Of a stretch of 64,000 nucleotides of DNA, positions 17,599 to 27,235 are shown one piece after another (position 1 is the stretch's first letter; every line of letters starts with the position of its first letter). Location: assembly GCA_017500935.1 (NCBI GenBank), contig JAFVXW010000046.1:62001-126000 (forward strand). Direction: 5' to 3'. Made by a program: the position numbers and the translations under genes. The DNA comes from Lachnospiraceae bacterium. Lineage in GTDB: Bacteria; Bacillota; Clostridia; Lachnospirales; Lachnospiraceae. The notes below the pieces were generated by a model, which made no database searches, had not been told where the DNA came from, and was given only the letters and a program-made list of their open reading frames with translations.

Positions 17599-19075
17599 AA
17601 GAAACGCCTCTCTCCTGCAGAATGTCCGCGATCAGCTCGCGTTCATCCATGTGGTATTTGACACCTTTGATCTCCTGATAATCCTCGTGGCCTTTTCCGG
17701 CAAGCACAATGATGTCACCGGGCTGTCCGTTGTCAATGGCATAGGCAATGGCTTCTTTTCTGTCTTCGATCCGGATGTAGTGTCCGTCGGTTTTGCTGAT
17801 ACCGGTCACAATATCATCCATGATCGCTGCCGGTTCTTCAAAACGGGGATTGTCTGAGGTAATAATGGTAAAATCAGCCATTCTGCCGGAAACCTCTCCC
17901 ATCTCAAAGCGTCTGTCTCTGGAACGGTTGCCGCCGCAGCCAAACAGGCACACCAGACGGCCGTGCGGATATTCCTTTAAGGTAGACAGCAAAGATTCCA
18001 GTGCCATTGCATTGTGAGCATAATCGATCATCAAAGTAAAGTCATTGGAAACCTTCACCATTTCGATACGCCCCTTTACCCTGGCAGCCAGCAGCGCTTT
18101 GTTGATATCTTCTGTGCCGGCACCGAAATGTCTGCAGATGGCGATGGCTGTCATCGCGTTGTATACGGAAAATCTGCCGGGCAGTGCCACATGGGCTTTA
18201 AAATCAAGCAGTCCGCTGACATCAAATTTCATACCGAGCTGTCCTTTTTCATTGGTAAATACAGGATTTTGGGCACACAGATCATTGCCGTCTTTCAATC
18301 CGTAGGTTTCCAGTGTACAGCTGTGTCCGTCCGTCACCTGCTGCCAGTGTGCGTCATCCCCGTTTACAATACCCACTTTGCACTGTTTGAACAAAAGTCC
18401 CTTGCAGGCCATGTATTCTTCAAAACTGCCGTGCTCATTAGGGCCGATATGGTCGGGTTCCAGATTGGTAAAAATGCCAAAATCGAACACAAATCCCTGG
18501 GTTCTGTGCTGCATCAGCGCCTGGGAGGAAACCTCCATCACCACGGTATCCAGTCCAGCATCCACCATTTTGGCAAAGGTTTCCTGCAGAATATAAGATT
18601 CAGGTGTGGTGTTGACTGCCGGAATCACAGTGTCTGCGATGATTGTCTCGATCGTTCCCACAAGTCCCACTTTTTTGCCGACATTTTCCAGAATGGATTT
18701 TACCAGATAAGCGGTGGTTGTCTTTCCTTTGGTGCCGGTAATGCCGATGGTGGTCAGCTTCTGTGCCGGATGGCCAAACCACGCGGCAGAAATATGCGCC
18801 ATCGCATAACGGGTGTTTTCCACAAGGATCACCGTCACATCGGCCTCCTCAGGCAGTTCCACATCTTTGGAAACCACCAGAACCTTTGCACCTTTTTGGA
18901 CCACATCAGCAGCGTACTTGTGTCCGTCAAACACAGCACCGGTGATGCAGATAAACAATCCGCCTTCCATGCTTTCCTTGCGGGAATCGTATTCCACAGA
19001 AGCCACCTGGCAATCCAGGCTGCCTCTGATACAGGTATAGTCTAATTTTTCCAGTAACGTTTGTAATGCTTTCAA
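17591..19075 (-). CDS. murE: UDP-MurNAc-L-Ala-D-Glu:meso-diaminopimelate ligase
   Basis: Adds the third stem-peptide residue during cytoplasmic peptidoglycan synthesis; 494 aa. Mur-ligase architecture: N-terminal UDP-binding domain, ATP-binding domain with GITGTKGKTTTAY, and a C-terminal domain with TSDNPR, the motif that selects meso-DAP over lysine. A DAP-type wall is therefore expected. The start codon is TTG at 19075, 7 nt after GGAGG. It heads the long operon behind a good promoter (19122-19150). The window's dcw cluster is separate, so murE has been placed at the head of the priA group. Confidence 0.95.
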   Translation of the reverse strand: MKALQTLLEKLDYTCIRGSLDCQVASVEYDSRKESMEGGLFICITGAVFDGHKYAADVVQKGAKVLVVSKDVELPEEADVTVILVENTRYAMAHISAAWFGHPAQKLTTIGITGTKGKTTTAYLVKSILENVGKKVGLVGTIETIIADTVIPAVNTTPESYILQETFAKMVDAGLDTVVMEVSSQALMQHRTQGFVFDFGIFTNLEPDHIGPNEHGSFEEYMACKGLLFKQCKVGIVNGDDAHWQQVTDGHSCTLETYGLKDGNDLCAQNPVFTNEKGQLGMKFDVSGLLDFKAHVALPGRFSVYNAMTAIAICRHFGAGTEDINKALLAARVKGRIEMVKVSNDFTLMIDYAHNAMALESLLSTLKEYPHGRLVCLFGCGGNRSRDRRFEMGEVSGRMADFTIITSDNPRFEEPAAIMDDIVTGISKTDGHYIRIEDRKEAIAYAIDNGQPGDIIVLAGKGHEDYQEIKGVKYHMDERELIADILQERGVSFE

Positions 19076-19121
19076 CGTTTTGCCTCCTTCCTGCCTTCAA
19101 AAGGGCAGAGACTTACAGAAT

Positions 19122-19150
19122 ATTTTATCATAAATCAGCCTGCTTTTCAA
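19122..19150 (-). promoter_or_regulatory. Predicted promoter of the murE-rsgA operon
   Basis: Minus-strand -35 TTGAAA (19145-19150), 17 bp spacer, -10 TAAAAT (19122-19127), about 50 bp before the murE TTG. No other strong promoter is seen inside the overlapping gene string. Confidence 0.7.
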
Positions 19151-19158
19151 CATACAAC

Positions 19159-19190
19159 AAAACGCCGACTCCTTCCGGCATCGGCGTTTT
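19159..19190 (-). terminator. Terminator after smpB
   Basis: AACGCCGA (19161-19168) / TCGGCGTT (19181-19188), loop GC-rich, followed on the minus strand by T residues; 8 bp after the smpB stop and just upstream of the murE promoter. Confidence 0.85.
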
Positions 19191-19195
19191 CGTCA

Positions 19196-19663
19196 TCAAT
19201 ACAGATTTTTCACCTTAAAATCACGCTCTGTTTCGCGGCGCATATCCTTTTTGGCGATATCGTCACGCTTATCATAGAGCTTTTTACCCTTACAAAGACC
19301 AATCTCCATCTTGGCACGTCCGTCCTTAAAATACACCTGCAGCGGCATCAGAGTATAGCCCTTTTCCTTGCATTTGCCAAAGAGCTTGTTGATCTCTGCC
19401 TTGTGCATCAGAAGCTTTCTGGTACGAAGCGGGTCTTTATTGAAAATGTTGCCTTTTTCATAAGGGCTCACATGCATGCCCACCACAAATATCTCACCCT
19501 TTTCCACCTGCACAAAGGCTTCCTTGATGCTGCATTTTCCCATACGGAGGCTCTTAACCTCTGTGCCGTGCAGCACAAGACCGGCTTCATAGGTTTCCTC
19601 CACGAAATAGTCGTGGAACACTTTTTTATTGTTCGCTATCAGTTTGTGTGTCTCTTTCGCCAT
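19196..19663 (-). CDS. smpB: SsrA-binding protein SmpB
   Basis: 155 aa partner of tmRNA in trans-translation. An OB-fold body ([36 protein letters not shown]) is followed by a basic C-terminal tail ([20 protein letters not shown]). The correct start is ATG at 19663 with GGAGGAA 7 nt upstream; reading further upstream gives a non-conserved extension inside rnr. The resulting overlap with rnr (38 bp) fits the common rnr-smpB pair. The tmRNA gene itself is not in this window. Confidence 0.97.
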   Translation of the reverse strand: MAKETHKLIANNKKVFHDYFVEETYEAGLVLHGTEVKSLRMGKCSIKEAFVQVEKGEIFVVGMHVSPYEKGNIFNKDPLRTRKLLMHKAEINKLFGKCKEKGYTLMPLQVYFKDGRAKMEIGLCKGKKLYDKRDDIAKKDMRRETERDFKVKNLY

Positions 19664-21845
19664 ATTCCCATTCCTCCGGCAGTACAAAATCGATGGTCTT
19701 TGCAAAACGGTCCGCAAAATCCACCTTCACGGTCACCTTCTGCCCCAGTTTATAGCTTCTGGAAGTCATCTGTCCCACCAGTTCATATTTATTCTCGTCA
19801 AAATAAAAATAGTCACCCTTTAAGTTGTTGACATGCACAAGTCCTTCCACCGTATTGGGCAGCTCCACAAAAAATCCCCAGTTTGTCACACCGGAAATAA
19901 CCCCTTCAAAGATCTCGCCCACATGCTGTTCCATATACTGGACTTTTTTGAGCTTGTCCGTCTCACGTTCTGCATCATCCGCACGCCGCTCCATCAAAGA
20001 GGAATGCTTGGCAACTTCCGGCAAAATGGCACGATAATGCTCCATTCTGTCGCCGTTCATGCGGCCTCTTAAAAACTCTTTGATAATGCGATGGATCTGC
20101 AGATCGGGATAACGGCGGATCGGAGATGTAAAATGACAGTAATAAGGGGCTGCCAGTCCGAAATGTCCGCTGCATTCTGTGGTATAGGCAGCTCTTTTCA
20201 TGCTGCGAAGCGTCAGACGCGCGATCATATTTTCTTCGGGTGTGCCGTCCACCTGCTCCAAAAGCTTCTGCAGCTGCTTGGGGTGTATCTCATATCCGGC
20301 CTTGGCGCTGCTTCTGTTGGCTCTGGTACTGCTCATATTGGAGCTTCCTCTTCCCATTTTCAGATGATATCCGAAATTGTGCAAAAACAGTCCCAGCTTT
20401 TCCATCTTTTCAGGATCGGGATCATCGTGCGTACGGTATACAAAGGGCAGTTCCAGCCAGTAAAAATGCTGTGCCACCGTCTCATTGGCCGCCAGCATAA
20501 AATCTTCGATCAGCTTGGTGGCCGTATTGCGTTCATAAGGCGCTATGGACAAAGGATTACCTTCCCGGTCCAAAGTGATCTTACTTTCCGGGAAATCAAA
20601 ATCCACCGCACCGCGTTCCTTGCGCTTTGCGCGCAAAAGTGCTGACAGTTCTCCCATCAGTTCAAACATCGGCACCAGATCTTCATATTCCTGACACAAA
20701 GCCTCATCATGGTCTTCCAAGATCGCTCTGACTGCCGTGTAGCTCATGCGTCTGTCCACTCTGATCACAGACTCTGCTATCTCATAATTAACCACATTTC
20801 CGTTTTTGTCAATATCCATCAGACAGGAAAGTGCCAGCCTGTCCACCCCTGCATTCAAAGAGCAGATTCCGTTGGAAAGCGTATGGGGCAGCATCGGGAT
20901 GACTCTGTCTGTCAGATACACACTGGTACCGCGCTGCTTCGCTTCCCAGTCCAGGGCAGAATTTTCCTGTACATAATTGGTCACATCCGCAATGTGCACG
21001 CCCAGATGATACAGCTCTTTGTCAAAGCTTACACTCACCGCATCATCCAGATCCTTGGCATCCTCACCGTCAATGGTCACCATCACCACATCACGCAGGT
21101 CTTTTCGTCCCGCACAGTCAGCTTCCGTCACATCGTGCACGACACGTTCTGCCTGATTGAGCACTTTTTCCGAAAATCCTTCCGGCAGATCAAAACTTCT
21201 TATTATAGAAAGAATATCCACACCGGGGTCATTGATGTGCCCCAGGATTTCCACAACCTTACCTTCCAGATTGCGGTTTTCCCGTCCGTAATCCGTGATC
21301 TCCACCACGACCTTGGAACCTTCCACCGCCCCCTTACTGCGCTCTTTGGGCACAAAAATATCGCAGGGGATCTTAGGGTTGTCCGGCACCACAAAGCCAA
21401 AATTCTTCGCCGGATCAAAGGTTCCCACAATCTGTGTCATGCCGCGGGCAACAATCTCTACAATCTCAGCTTCCTCGCGCTGGCCGTGCCTGCCGCTTAA
21501 CACTGCGATCTTAACGGTATCGCCGTGAAACGCATCATGCACCCTGTTCTCCGGGATAAAAAAATCCTCCTCCATCCCATCCACCGTCACAAAGCCAAAG
21601 CCTTTTGCATGTGCCGTAAAAGTACCTGTCAGCGTCTTTTCTTCAGGCTTTACATAACGGCCGCGCTTGGTCAGGGAAACCTTTCCTTCTGCCAAAAGCG
21701 CATTGAGCACACGCTTTAATTCCTCGCGGTCCTCAGGCTTGACCTGCATCAAGATCGCCAGTTCTTTTTCCTTCATGGGAACATAGCGCGGGTCATTGAT
21801 CAGCTGCTCTATTTTTTTCTTTCTCTGAAAAAATAAATCTTCCAT
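19626..21845 (-). CDS. rnr: Ribonuclease R
   Basis: 3'-5' exoribonuclease able to degrade structured RNA and linked to trans-translation quality control; 739 aa from ATG at 21845 (TAGGAGA SD). Upstream in-frame codons reach 22052 but read through the structured GC-rich gap and are not conserved, so they are excluded. Domains: N-terminal winged helix ([17 protein letters not shown]), two cold-shock domains ([18 protein letters not shown]), RNB catalytic domain with the metal-binding Asp cluster [14 protein letters not shown], and a C-terminal S1 domain ([19 protein letters not shown]). An inverted repeat sits just upstream (21866-21897). Confidence 0.97.
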   Translation of the reverse strand: MEDLFFQRKKKIEQLINDPRYVPMKEKELAILMQVKPEDREELKRVLNALLAEGKVSLTKRGRYVKPEEKTLTGTFTAHAKGFGFVTVDGMEEDFFIPENRVHDAFHGDTVKIAVLSGRHGQREEAEIVEIVARGMTQIVGTFDPAKNFGFVVPDNPKIPCDIFVPKERSKGAVEGSKVVVEITDYGRENRNLEGKVVEILGHINDPGVDILSIIRSFDLPEGFSEKVLNQAERVVHDVTEADCAGRKDLRDVVMVTIDGEDAKDLDDAVSVSFDKELYHLGVHIADVTNYVQENSALDWEAKQRGTSVYLTDRVIPMLPHTLSNGICSLNAGVDRLALSCLMDIDKNGNVVNYEIAESVIRVDRRMSYTAVRAILEDHDEALCQEYEDLVPMFELMGELSALLRAKRKERGAVDFDFPESKITLDREGNPLSIAPYERNTATKLIEDFMLAANETVAQHFYWLELPFVYRTHDDPDPEKMEKLGLFLHNFGYHLKMGRGSSNMSSTRANRSSAKAGYEIHPKQLQKLLEQVDGTPEENMIARLTLRSMKRAAYTTECSGHFGLAAPYYCHFTSPIRRYPDLQIHRIIKEFLRGRMNGDRMEHYRAILPEVAKHSSLMERRADDAERETDKLKKVQYMEQHVGEIFEGVISGVTNWGFFVELPNTVEGLVHVNNLKGDYFYFDENKYELVGQMTSRSYKLGQKVTVKVDFADRFAKTIDFVLPEEWEYGERDTQTDSEQ

Positions 21846-21865
21846 AAATCTCCTATTTGGTTTCC

Positions 21866-21897
21866 TTGCCTGCCTTTTAAAGCTGCTTGGCAGGCAA
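21866..21897 (-). other. Leader hairpin immediately upstream of rnr
   Basis: Inverted repeat TTGCCTGCC (21866-21874) / GGCAGGCAA (21889-21897) with a 14 nt loop, ending 20 bp before the rnr ATG. There is no T run after it on the minus strand, so it is not a terminator for the rnr direction. It could stabilise or regulate rnr mRNA. Confidence 0.55.
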
Positions 21898-21959
21898 TTT
21901 CTTACTTTTTCTGTTTTTGCATGCTTCCAGCTTAATAAATTTGAATTTTCAGCACTCAA

Positions 21960-22160
21960 ATCCGGAAAGCTCTTTATTTTGCATGCATGATCACATTCAT
22001 AGCCGCTGTCCGCCTGCAGCGCGCGCGAGTGCGCTTGTCCGCCGCGCACCACTCGCGGGCAAATCCCGCTCGTTCACGGGCTTCGCCCTATGCTTCTGCA
22101 AGCAGGAACGCTATGCTGTATATGAATATCCGCATCGCGTTCCTGCTTGCAGAAGCGCAC
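21960..22160. other. GC-rich, highly structured intergenic element
   Basis: The 379 bp gap 21846-22224 holds no supported gene. Its core contains a perfect 20 bp inverted repeat (arms 22092-22111 and 22137-22156) extended inside by ATGC/GCAT. Smaller stems are GGGC-TTC-GCCC (22078-22088), GCGGG-CAAAT-CCCGC (22055-22069) and CGCGAGTG/CACTCGCG (22024-22031 / 22050-22057). Base composition is much richer in G+C than the flanks (for example 22015-22060). It may be a dispersed intergenic repeat, a MITE-like remnant or a structured RNA. No tmRNA, RNase P or SRP hallmark was recognised. Confidence 0.6.
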
Positions 22161-22178
22161 GGCTCATTGCTTTCGTGC

Positions 22179-22208
22179 AAAAAAAACACTCCGCTATTTA
22201 ACGGAGTG
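22179..22208 (-). terminator. Terminator after secG
   Basis: CACTCCG (22187-22193) / CGGAGTG (22202-22208) followed on the minus strand by eight T residues (22179-22186), 17 bp after the secG stop. Confidence 0.9.
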
Positions 22209-22224
22209 CTTTCGTAAATTCTTC

Positions 22225-22470
22225 TTATCCCCAGATTCTGGTAAAGTTCAGAACCACTGCGATCACAAGAAACGCGATTGCAAGATACTTGGTGATCTTC
22301 ACCAGCATACCTTCCATAGAACGTCCCTTATTTTTGCCCCAATAGGTCTCTGCAGCACCTGCGATGGAACCAAGTCCGGCAGATTTACCTTCCTGCAGTA
22401 ATACTAAAGCCGTTAAAGCGATACAAACCAAAATAAAAATGATAGTCAGGATAATTCTTACAACTTCCAT
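22225..22470 (-). CDS. secG: Preprotein translocase subunit SecG
   Basis: 81 aa small membrane subunit of the SecYEG channel. Two hydrophobic segments are separated by the conserved family loop: the first near 5-25 (LTIIFILVCIALTALVLLQ), then EGKSAGLGSIAG, and the second near 56-76 (LAIAFLVIAVVLNF). The order secG then rnr then smpB on the same strand is common in Firmicutes, although here a terminator separates secG from rnr. ATG at 22470 follows AGGAGGTG. Confidence 0.95.
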   Translation of the reverse strand: MEVVRIILTIIFILVCIALTALVLLQEGKSAGLGSIAGAAETYWGKNKGRSMEGMLVKITKYLAIAFLVIAVVLNFTRIWG

Positions 22471-22515
22471 TTCAACACCTCCTAGCGTTAAACAAAAGTT
22501 ATTTTATCACAGACT

Positions 22516-24189
22516 TTACGCCATTTCAAGCATCTTTTCCAGTTTTTGTACCAACTCTTCAAAATATCCGTCTTCAAAGGGATTTTTCAAACCGGCTTTT
22601 TTGATCAGCTCTGTGAAAAAGCCGCCCTGTCTGCAAAATTCCAGATAACTTTCCCACGCCTCTTTATAATTTTCATCCATCCATGCCTTATACTGGAACG
22701 CGCAGGTCTGCGCCAGCACATAGTCGATGTAATAAAAAGGCATATCGTAAATATGGGCCTGCTTCTGCCAGAAACCGCCCTTTGAGAAAAACGGATCATT
22801 TTCGTAATCCAGATGCGGCTTGTAAACCTTTTCCAGATCAGTCCAGACCTGTCTTCTTTCCTGCGGCGTCAGCTGCGGATTTTCATAGATGATATGCTGG
22901 AATTCATCCACCATCGTTCCGTAAGGGATAAAGCAGATGGCATCCTCAAGCTGCATAGAAAGAAAATCATCACTTCTGTCGCCAAAGAAATGCTTCATCC
23001 AGGGATCTGTGAAAAATTCCATGGACATGGAGTGCACTTCTGCTGTTTCCATGGTCACTTCTGCATGTTCCATGATGGGATCTTTGCCGGACAGATATCC
23101 CTGAAATGCATGCCCGCACTCATGCGTGATCACATCCACATCACCCGCCGTACCGTTAAAATTGGCAAAAATAAAGGGAGAACCATAATTAAAAAGATAG
23201 GTCATGTAACCGCCCTGCCGTTTGTTCTTTCTGCCAAAGACATCAAAGAGTTCATTTTCCATCATAAAATCCATAAACTCTCTGGTTTCCTGCGAAAGCT
23301 CACTGTAAAGCATCTGACCGGTCTTTAAGATTTCTTCGGGGGTTCCTGTGGGTGCAGGATTGCCGTTTACAAAATACATATCATTGTCAATGTAAGAAAG
23401 CTTTTCAAGCCCCAGACGCTGTCTTCTTCTTTCATGCACCTTTTCAGCCAGCGGAACCCACACTTCTTTGACCTGCCTGCGGAAGTTGGCCACATCCTTA
23501 CTGCTGTAGCTGTTGCGGTTCATTCTGTAATAGCCAAGAGGAATATAGTTTTCATGTCCCATTTCCTTTGCCTGCTGTGTGCGGTTTGCCACCAGCTTGT
23601 CAAAAAGCTCATCCAGCTTCTCTGCTTTGGAACAAAACCATGCACTGTAGGCTTTCCAGGCCTCTTTTCTTACCTCGCGGTCACAGCTTGTCAAAAACGG
23701 CCGCATCTGGGACAGATTTCTTTCCTCCCCGTCAAATGCAATCTTTGCAGAAGCGATGAGCTTTGCATATTCTGTGGTCAGCACATTCTGCTCCTGCATC
23801 AGACCGATGATCTTTTCATCCATGCTTTTGATGGCATTTTCCATGGAAACAAAGGCTGCTTTGCCTATCTTTTCTTCCATGTATGCACGGTGCGGGGAAT
23901 GATACAGGGCCATACGGTAATGATTCAGCAGGTTTTCAAACTCAGGACCTACTTCATCATAATAGTCTTTTTCCGCATTGTAAAATTCGTCTGCCGTATT
24001 GCAGTCATGACGAATCGCCGCCAGCGTCATGGTATCTGCTGCTTTTTTAAAAAGCTCATAATATTCCTGATGGACCGCCCAGAGTGCCTCGCCGTTTTCT
24101 GCATTCTTTGCTCTTTCCGTGATCTCTTTCAGACCGGAACACACTGCTTCAAAATCCAGTCTTTCATAGGGTATATTCTGAAATTTCAT
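22516..24189 (-). CDS. M3-family oligoendopeptidase (PepF-like)
   Basis: 557 aa cytoplasmic zinc peptidase of the thimet/PepF family that degrades oligopeptides. The catalytic HExxH is present as ITHECGHAFQGYL around residues 352-356; the third zinc ligand is probably in EVHSMSMEFF about 25 residues later. No signal peptide. The N-terminal half is the expected mostly helical domain. It starts 30 bp after the upstream six-hairpin protein and ends 45 bp before secG, so the three probably form one transcription unit. SD AAAGGAGA. Confidence 0.93.
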   Translation of the reverse strand: MKFQNIPYERLDFEAVCSGLKEITERAKNAENGEALWAVHQEYYELFKKAADTMTLAAIRHDCNTADEFYNAEKDYYDEVGPEFENLLNHYRMALYHSPHRAYMEEKIGKAAFVSMENAIKSMDEKIIGLMQEQNVLTTEYAKLIASAKIAFDGEERNLSQMRPFLTSCDREVRKEAWKAYSAWFCSKAEKLDELFDKLVANRTQQAKEMGHENYIPLGYYRMNRNSYSSKDVANFRRQVKEVWVPLAEKVHERRRQRLGLEKLSYIDNDMYFVNGNPAPTGTPEEILKTGQMLYSELSQETREFMDFMMENELFDVFGRKNKRQGGYMTYLFNYGSPFIFANFNGTAGDVDVITHECGHAFQGYLSGKDPIMEHAEVTMETAEVHSMSMEFFTDPWMKHFFGDRSDDFLSMQLEDAICFIPYGTMVDEFQHIIYENPQLTPQERRQVWTDLEKVYKPHLDYENDPFFSKGGFWQKQAHIYDMPFYYIDYVLAQTCAFQYKAWMDENYKEAWESYLEFCRQGGFFTELIKKAGLKNPFEDGYFEELVQKLEKMLEMA

Positions 24190-24219
24190 TCTATTGGTCT
24201 CCTTTGTGTTTTGCTGCTT

Positions 24220-25803
24220 TTAAAGCTCCGTTTCCTGATAAGCAGCCAGTTTTTCCAAAGCCCGGCAGCTTCCAAACATACAGTTGAACCAGAAATTTCT
24301 CTCTGCATCTTCCGTATGCATCCAATGAGTGGGAATCTTGCCGTCCTCATGCTGCATGCGCGTCAGCTGATCTGCCAGTGCTCTGGCCTTTGCCAGCCAG
24401 AGGCTTCCGCATCCGGCCTTATACAGATCCAAAAAGCCTTCCGCGATCGTACTTGCAGAATCGTCAATGGGCACATACCAGCCGTATTGCTCCAGCGCAC
24501 AGGGGGTATGCCACAGGGAAGTGTCATAGCGGGGCTGATTTTCCGGTGCCGCATGCGTCCAGGGATAGGGACGCTTCCAGATGACAAACTGGTCCTCCGC
24601 AAAGCGCATCAGCTCTTTTGCCTGCTCCATACATTCTGCGTCATCCGCATGAAACTGTGCAAAATATCTTGCCAGCAAAACTGCCCCGAAATGTGTCAGA
24701 TTTACGTAATCGGCAGACACGGGGGTATCCTCAAACTGCCCCTCCCAGTTATAGGTTGCAAGCTGTGTCTTCATCACATATCCGATCGCACGGTCTGCCG
24801 CACATTTCCAGCGTTCTTCACCGGTGCGCTGATAAAGCTCCATCAAAAACGGCACAACGCCGTCAAGCGGTGAAACATAATTATCCGTAAGCGGTTCTCC
24901 GGTTTTGCAGGAACGCACCAGATACCAGCTGCCGTTTTCCTCCGCGGTATCCAGATAATACTGACCGATCTTGACTGCTTCCTCAAAATAAACCTGATTT
25001 CCCGTTGCTTTTTCCAGCTGCAGATAAATTCTGCCCACACGCACCGGATAGATCATCATCATGGTATCGACACGTTCCTCGGCCGCATTCCAGTTGGGTG
25101 TTCTGATCTCGTATGCATCCGGGTCCGGGCAAAAATCCAGATAATAGGTCGGCGGCAGATTGGCCAGTGCTGCATCGCCGCGCGGCGTGATATCCATAAG
25201 ATATTTCGCGGCATTCTCTGACACCTTCAGCGCTTTTTGAGCCTCCTGCGGGCAAAGCCGTGCATAGGAAAGCATTGCTTCCACAAGCGCACTGATCATC
25301 TTACTCGGATAAATATTCAGATCATAGGCAGGATCAGGAGTCCCATACTGCAGCCAATGCCGGATAAATCCCTGCGACATCGCATACTGATAAGCTTTTA
25401 CCGCACATTCGGAATAAGAACATACTGCCGGCGGTGTTTCCTCCGGAAAGCTTGCCAGTTTAAAAAAGGTTCTGGCTCCCACCAGCGCATATTCACTTCC
25501 GTCCGGCCTTAATGCTGTCACTGTCAGCTGCACAACACCTTCCGGCAGATCTCTCCAGATCGGTGTGAGCAGTTCACAGCAATCTTTTGCTTCAAAAACA
25601 TGTTTATCACCGTTTTCATCCACGGCCGTATAACGATAACGCGTACAGTCTCTGACCGCCGTAAAATGAAAAGCTGGAACATACATAAACATTGTGGATT
25701 CTGCATTCCAAAAAGGCACTTTTCGCCTGATACCGTGCCGCACCGTTGTCTTTTCGCTGCAGCATTCTTCAAATGCCTGTTTTGCCAGTTCTTTTCTTGT
25801 CAT
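24220..25803 (-). CDS. Putative six-hairpin glycosidase-like protein, substrate unknown
   Basis: 527 aa, no signal peptide or membrane segment. Residues about 5-115 form a beta-rich N-terminal region. The rest consists of repeated aromatic/Ala-rich helices (KAYQYAMSQGFIRHWLQYG, KIGQYYLDTAEENGSWYLV, ARALADQLTRMQHEDGKIP) typical of the alpha/alpha toroid of six-hairpin glycosidases such as GH88/GH105/GH127 or epimerases. I cannot assign a specific family or catalytic residues. It has its own promoter at 25841-25869 and is followed by the PepF-like gene. ATG at 25803 has a strong GGAGGGG SD. Confidence 0.7.
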   Translation of the reverse strand: MTRKELAKQAFEECCSEKTTVRHGIRRKVPFWNAESTMFMYVPAFHFTAVRDCTRYRYTAVDENGDKHVFEAKDCCELLTPIWRDLPEGVVQLTVTALRPDGSEYALVGARTFFKLASFPEETPPAVCSYSECAVKAYQYAMSQGFIRHWLQYGTPDPAYDLNIYPSKMISALVEAMLSYARLCPQEAQKALKVSENAAKYLMDITPRGDAALANLPPTYYLDFCPDPDAYEIRTPNWNAAEERVDTMMMIYPVRVGRIYLQLEKATGNQVYFEEAVKIGQYYLDTAEENGSWYLVRSCKTGEPLTDNYVSPLDGVVPFLMELYQRTGEERWKCAADRAIGYVMKTQLATYNWEGQFEDTPVSADYVNLTHFGAVLLARYFAQFHADDAECMEQAKELMRFAEDQFVIWKRPYPWTHAAPENQPRYDTSLWHTPCALEQYGWYVPIDDSASTIAEGFLDLYKAGCGSLWLAKARALADQLTRMQHEDGKIPTHWMHTEDAERNFWFNCMFGSCRALEKLAAYQETEL

Positions 25804-25840
25804 AATCCCCTCCTCTGCCAGGCAGCTGTGATCTTAACCT

Positions 25841-25869
25841 ATTTTAGCAGAGTTTGGCGGAAAACTCAA
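25841..25869 (-). promoter_or_regulatory. Predicted promoter of the six-hairpin protein/pepF/secG unit
   Basis: Minus-strand -35 TTGAGT (25864-25869) overlapping the eno stop codon, 17 bp spacer, -10 TAAAAT (25841-25846). No terminator is seen between eno and this promoter. Confidence 0.65.
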
Positions 25870-27164
25870 TCTTGTGTATGACCGTAAAGCTCCTCTTCGA
25901 TACGCAGAAGCTGATTGTATTTTGCCACTCTGTCCATACGGCAGGGTGCGCCTGTTTTGATCTGTCCTGCATTGACTGCCACCGCGATATCCGCAATAAT
26001 GGACTCGTCTGTTTCTCCGGAACGATGGGAAATGACCGTTGCAAAACCGCTTTCCTTTGCCAGACGGATCGCTGCAAAGCTTTCCGTCAGCGTACCGATC
26101 TGATTTACCTTGACTAAAATCGCATTTCCGGCATGCAGTTTGATGCCCGCATCCAGCCTTTTTACATTGGTCACAAACAGATCGTCACCGACTAACTGTA
26201 ATCTGCTGCCCAGACGCTTTGTCAGGCGCTGCCAGCCGTCCCAGTCCTCCTCGTCCAGACCGTCCTCCAGAGAATACAGCGGAAACTGCTCTGCCAGCTG
26301 TGCAAAATATTCGATCATTTCATCGGTTGTACGGTATACATCCTCCCCTTTCATCTTGCTTTCACCCGGGAAATAATACCGTTTTGTATCTTTGTCGTAC
26401 AACTCACTTGCCGCGGCATCGATGGCAATCTTAAAATCCACGCCGGGTCTGTAACCGCTTTTTTCCACTGCTTCCACGATCAGGGAAAGGACACTCTGCG
26501 CATCAGGAAGATCCGGTGCAAAACCGCCTTCATCACCAACCGCCGTAGACAGCCCCCTTTCCCTGCAGATGCCTTTTAAGTTATGATAAACTTCCGCACA
26601 CTGACGCAGCCCCTCTGCAAAGCTTTCCGCTTCCATGGGGGCGATCATAAATTCCTGCAGATCCACAGTGTTGTCCGCATGTTTGCCGCCGTTTAAAATA
26701 TTCATCATGGGAATAGGCATTTCCACGGTGTGAACACCGCCCAGATACTGATATAAAGGCAGGTGCAGCGCTGCCGCAGCCGCCTTTGCCACAGCCATGG
26801 AAACTGCCAGGCATGCATTTGCCCCCAGATTTTCCTTATTCTGCGTACCGTCACACTGTAAGATCAGATCATCGATCCGGCGCTGACAGAGCGCATCCTG
26901 TCCCACAAGCACATCTGCCAGCTTTTTATTGACGTTATGAACTGCCTTGCGCACGCCCAGCCCAAAATAGCGCACTTCTCCGTCACGAAGCTCCACCGCT
27001 TCAAACTGTCCTGTAGATGCTCCGGAAGGCACACTGGCACGGCCGCATACCATTTCTCCCGTCAGATCGTGCTTAACCGTCACTTCTGCCTCCAGAGTAG
27101 GATTTCCTCTGGAATCCAGAATTTCCCGCGCATGAACTTTGAGTATCTTTAAGCTTGTCTTCAT
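25866..27164 (-). CDS. eno: Enolase
   Basis: Converts 2-phosphoglycerate to phosphoenolpyruvate; 432 aa from ATG at 27164 (GAGGA SD at 6 nt; an ATG two codons earlier is too close to the SD). N-terminal capping domain with [14 protein letters not shown] and VPSGASTG, then the TIM-barrel with DEGGFAP, the metal ligands [11 protein letters not shown] and VGDDLFVTN, and the C-terminal signature [10 protein letters not shown] and [24 protein letters not shown]. All key residues appear intact. It lies about 5 kb from gpmI and is not in the gap-pgk-tpiA group, though all are on the same strand. Confidence 0.96.
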   Translation of the reverse strand: MKTSLKILKVHAREILDSRGNPTLEAEVTVKHDLTGEMVCGRASVPSGASTGQFEAVELRDGEVRYFGLGVRKAVHNVNKKLADVLVGQDALCQRRIDDLILQCDGTQNKENLGANACLAVSMAVAKAAAAALHLPLYQYLGGVHTVEMPIPMMNILNGGKHADNTVDLQEFMIAPMEAESFAEGLRQCAEVYHNLKGICRERGLSTAVGDEGGFAPDLPDAQSVLSLIVEAVEKSGYRPGVDFKIAIDAAASELYDKDTKRYYFPGESKMKGEDVYRTTDEMIEYFAQLAEQFPLYSLEDGLDEEDWDGWQRLTKRLGSRLQLVGDDLFVTNVKRLDAGIKLHAGNAILVKVNQIGTLTESFAAIRLAKESGFATVISHRSGETDESIIADIAVAVNAGQIKTGAPCRMDRVAKYNQLLRIEEELYGHTQD

Positions 27165-27235
27165 AAACATTCCTCGCTTTCCGGCTGTTTTGTCAAACCA
27201 GACACCGCCGCACTGTAAAAACTATTTTACGAGTT

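Noticed and set aside
18014-19045. 343-codon plus-strand open frame opposite murE
   Set aside because: Antisense shadow; no SD, no motif.
21846-22052. N-terminal extension of RNase R
   Set aside because: The 69 extra codons read through the structured gap and two hairpins; the ATG at 21845 has a good SD and matches family starts.
21846-22224. tmRNA (ssrA) or another housekeeping RNA near smpB/rnr
   Set aside because: The gap is about the right size and strongly structured, but I find no tag-peptide frame, no tRNA-like acceptor end and no CCA; the stems do not match tmRNA.
23434-24873. 479-codon open frame on the plus strand opposite the M3 peptidase and six-hairpin genes
   Set aside because: It is antisense to two strongly supported genes, has Cys/Phe/His-rich translation typical of antisense frames, and lacks any recognisable motif.
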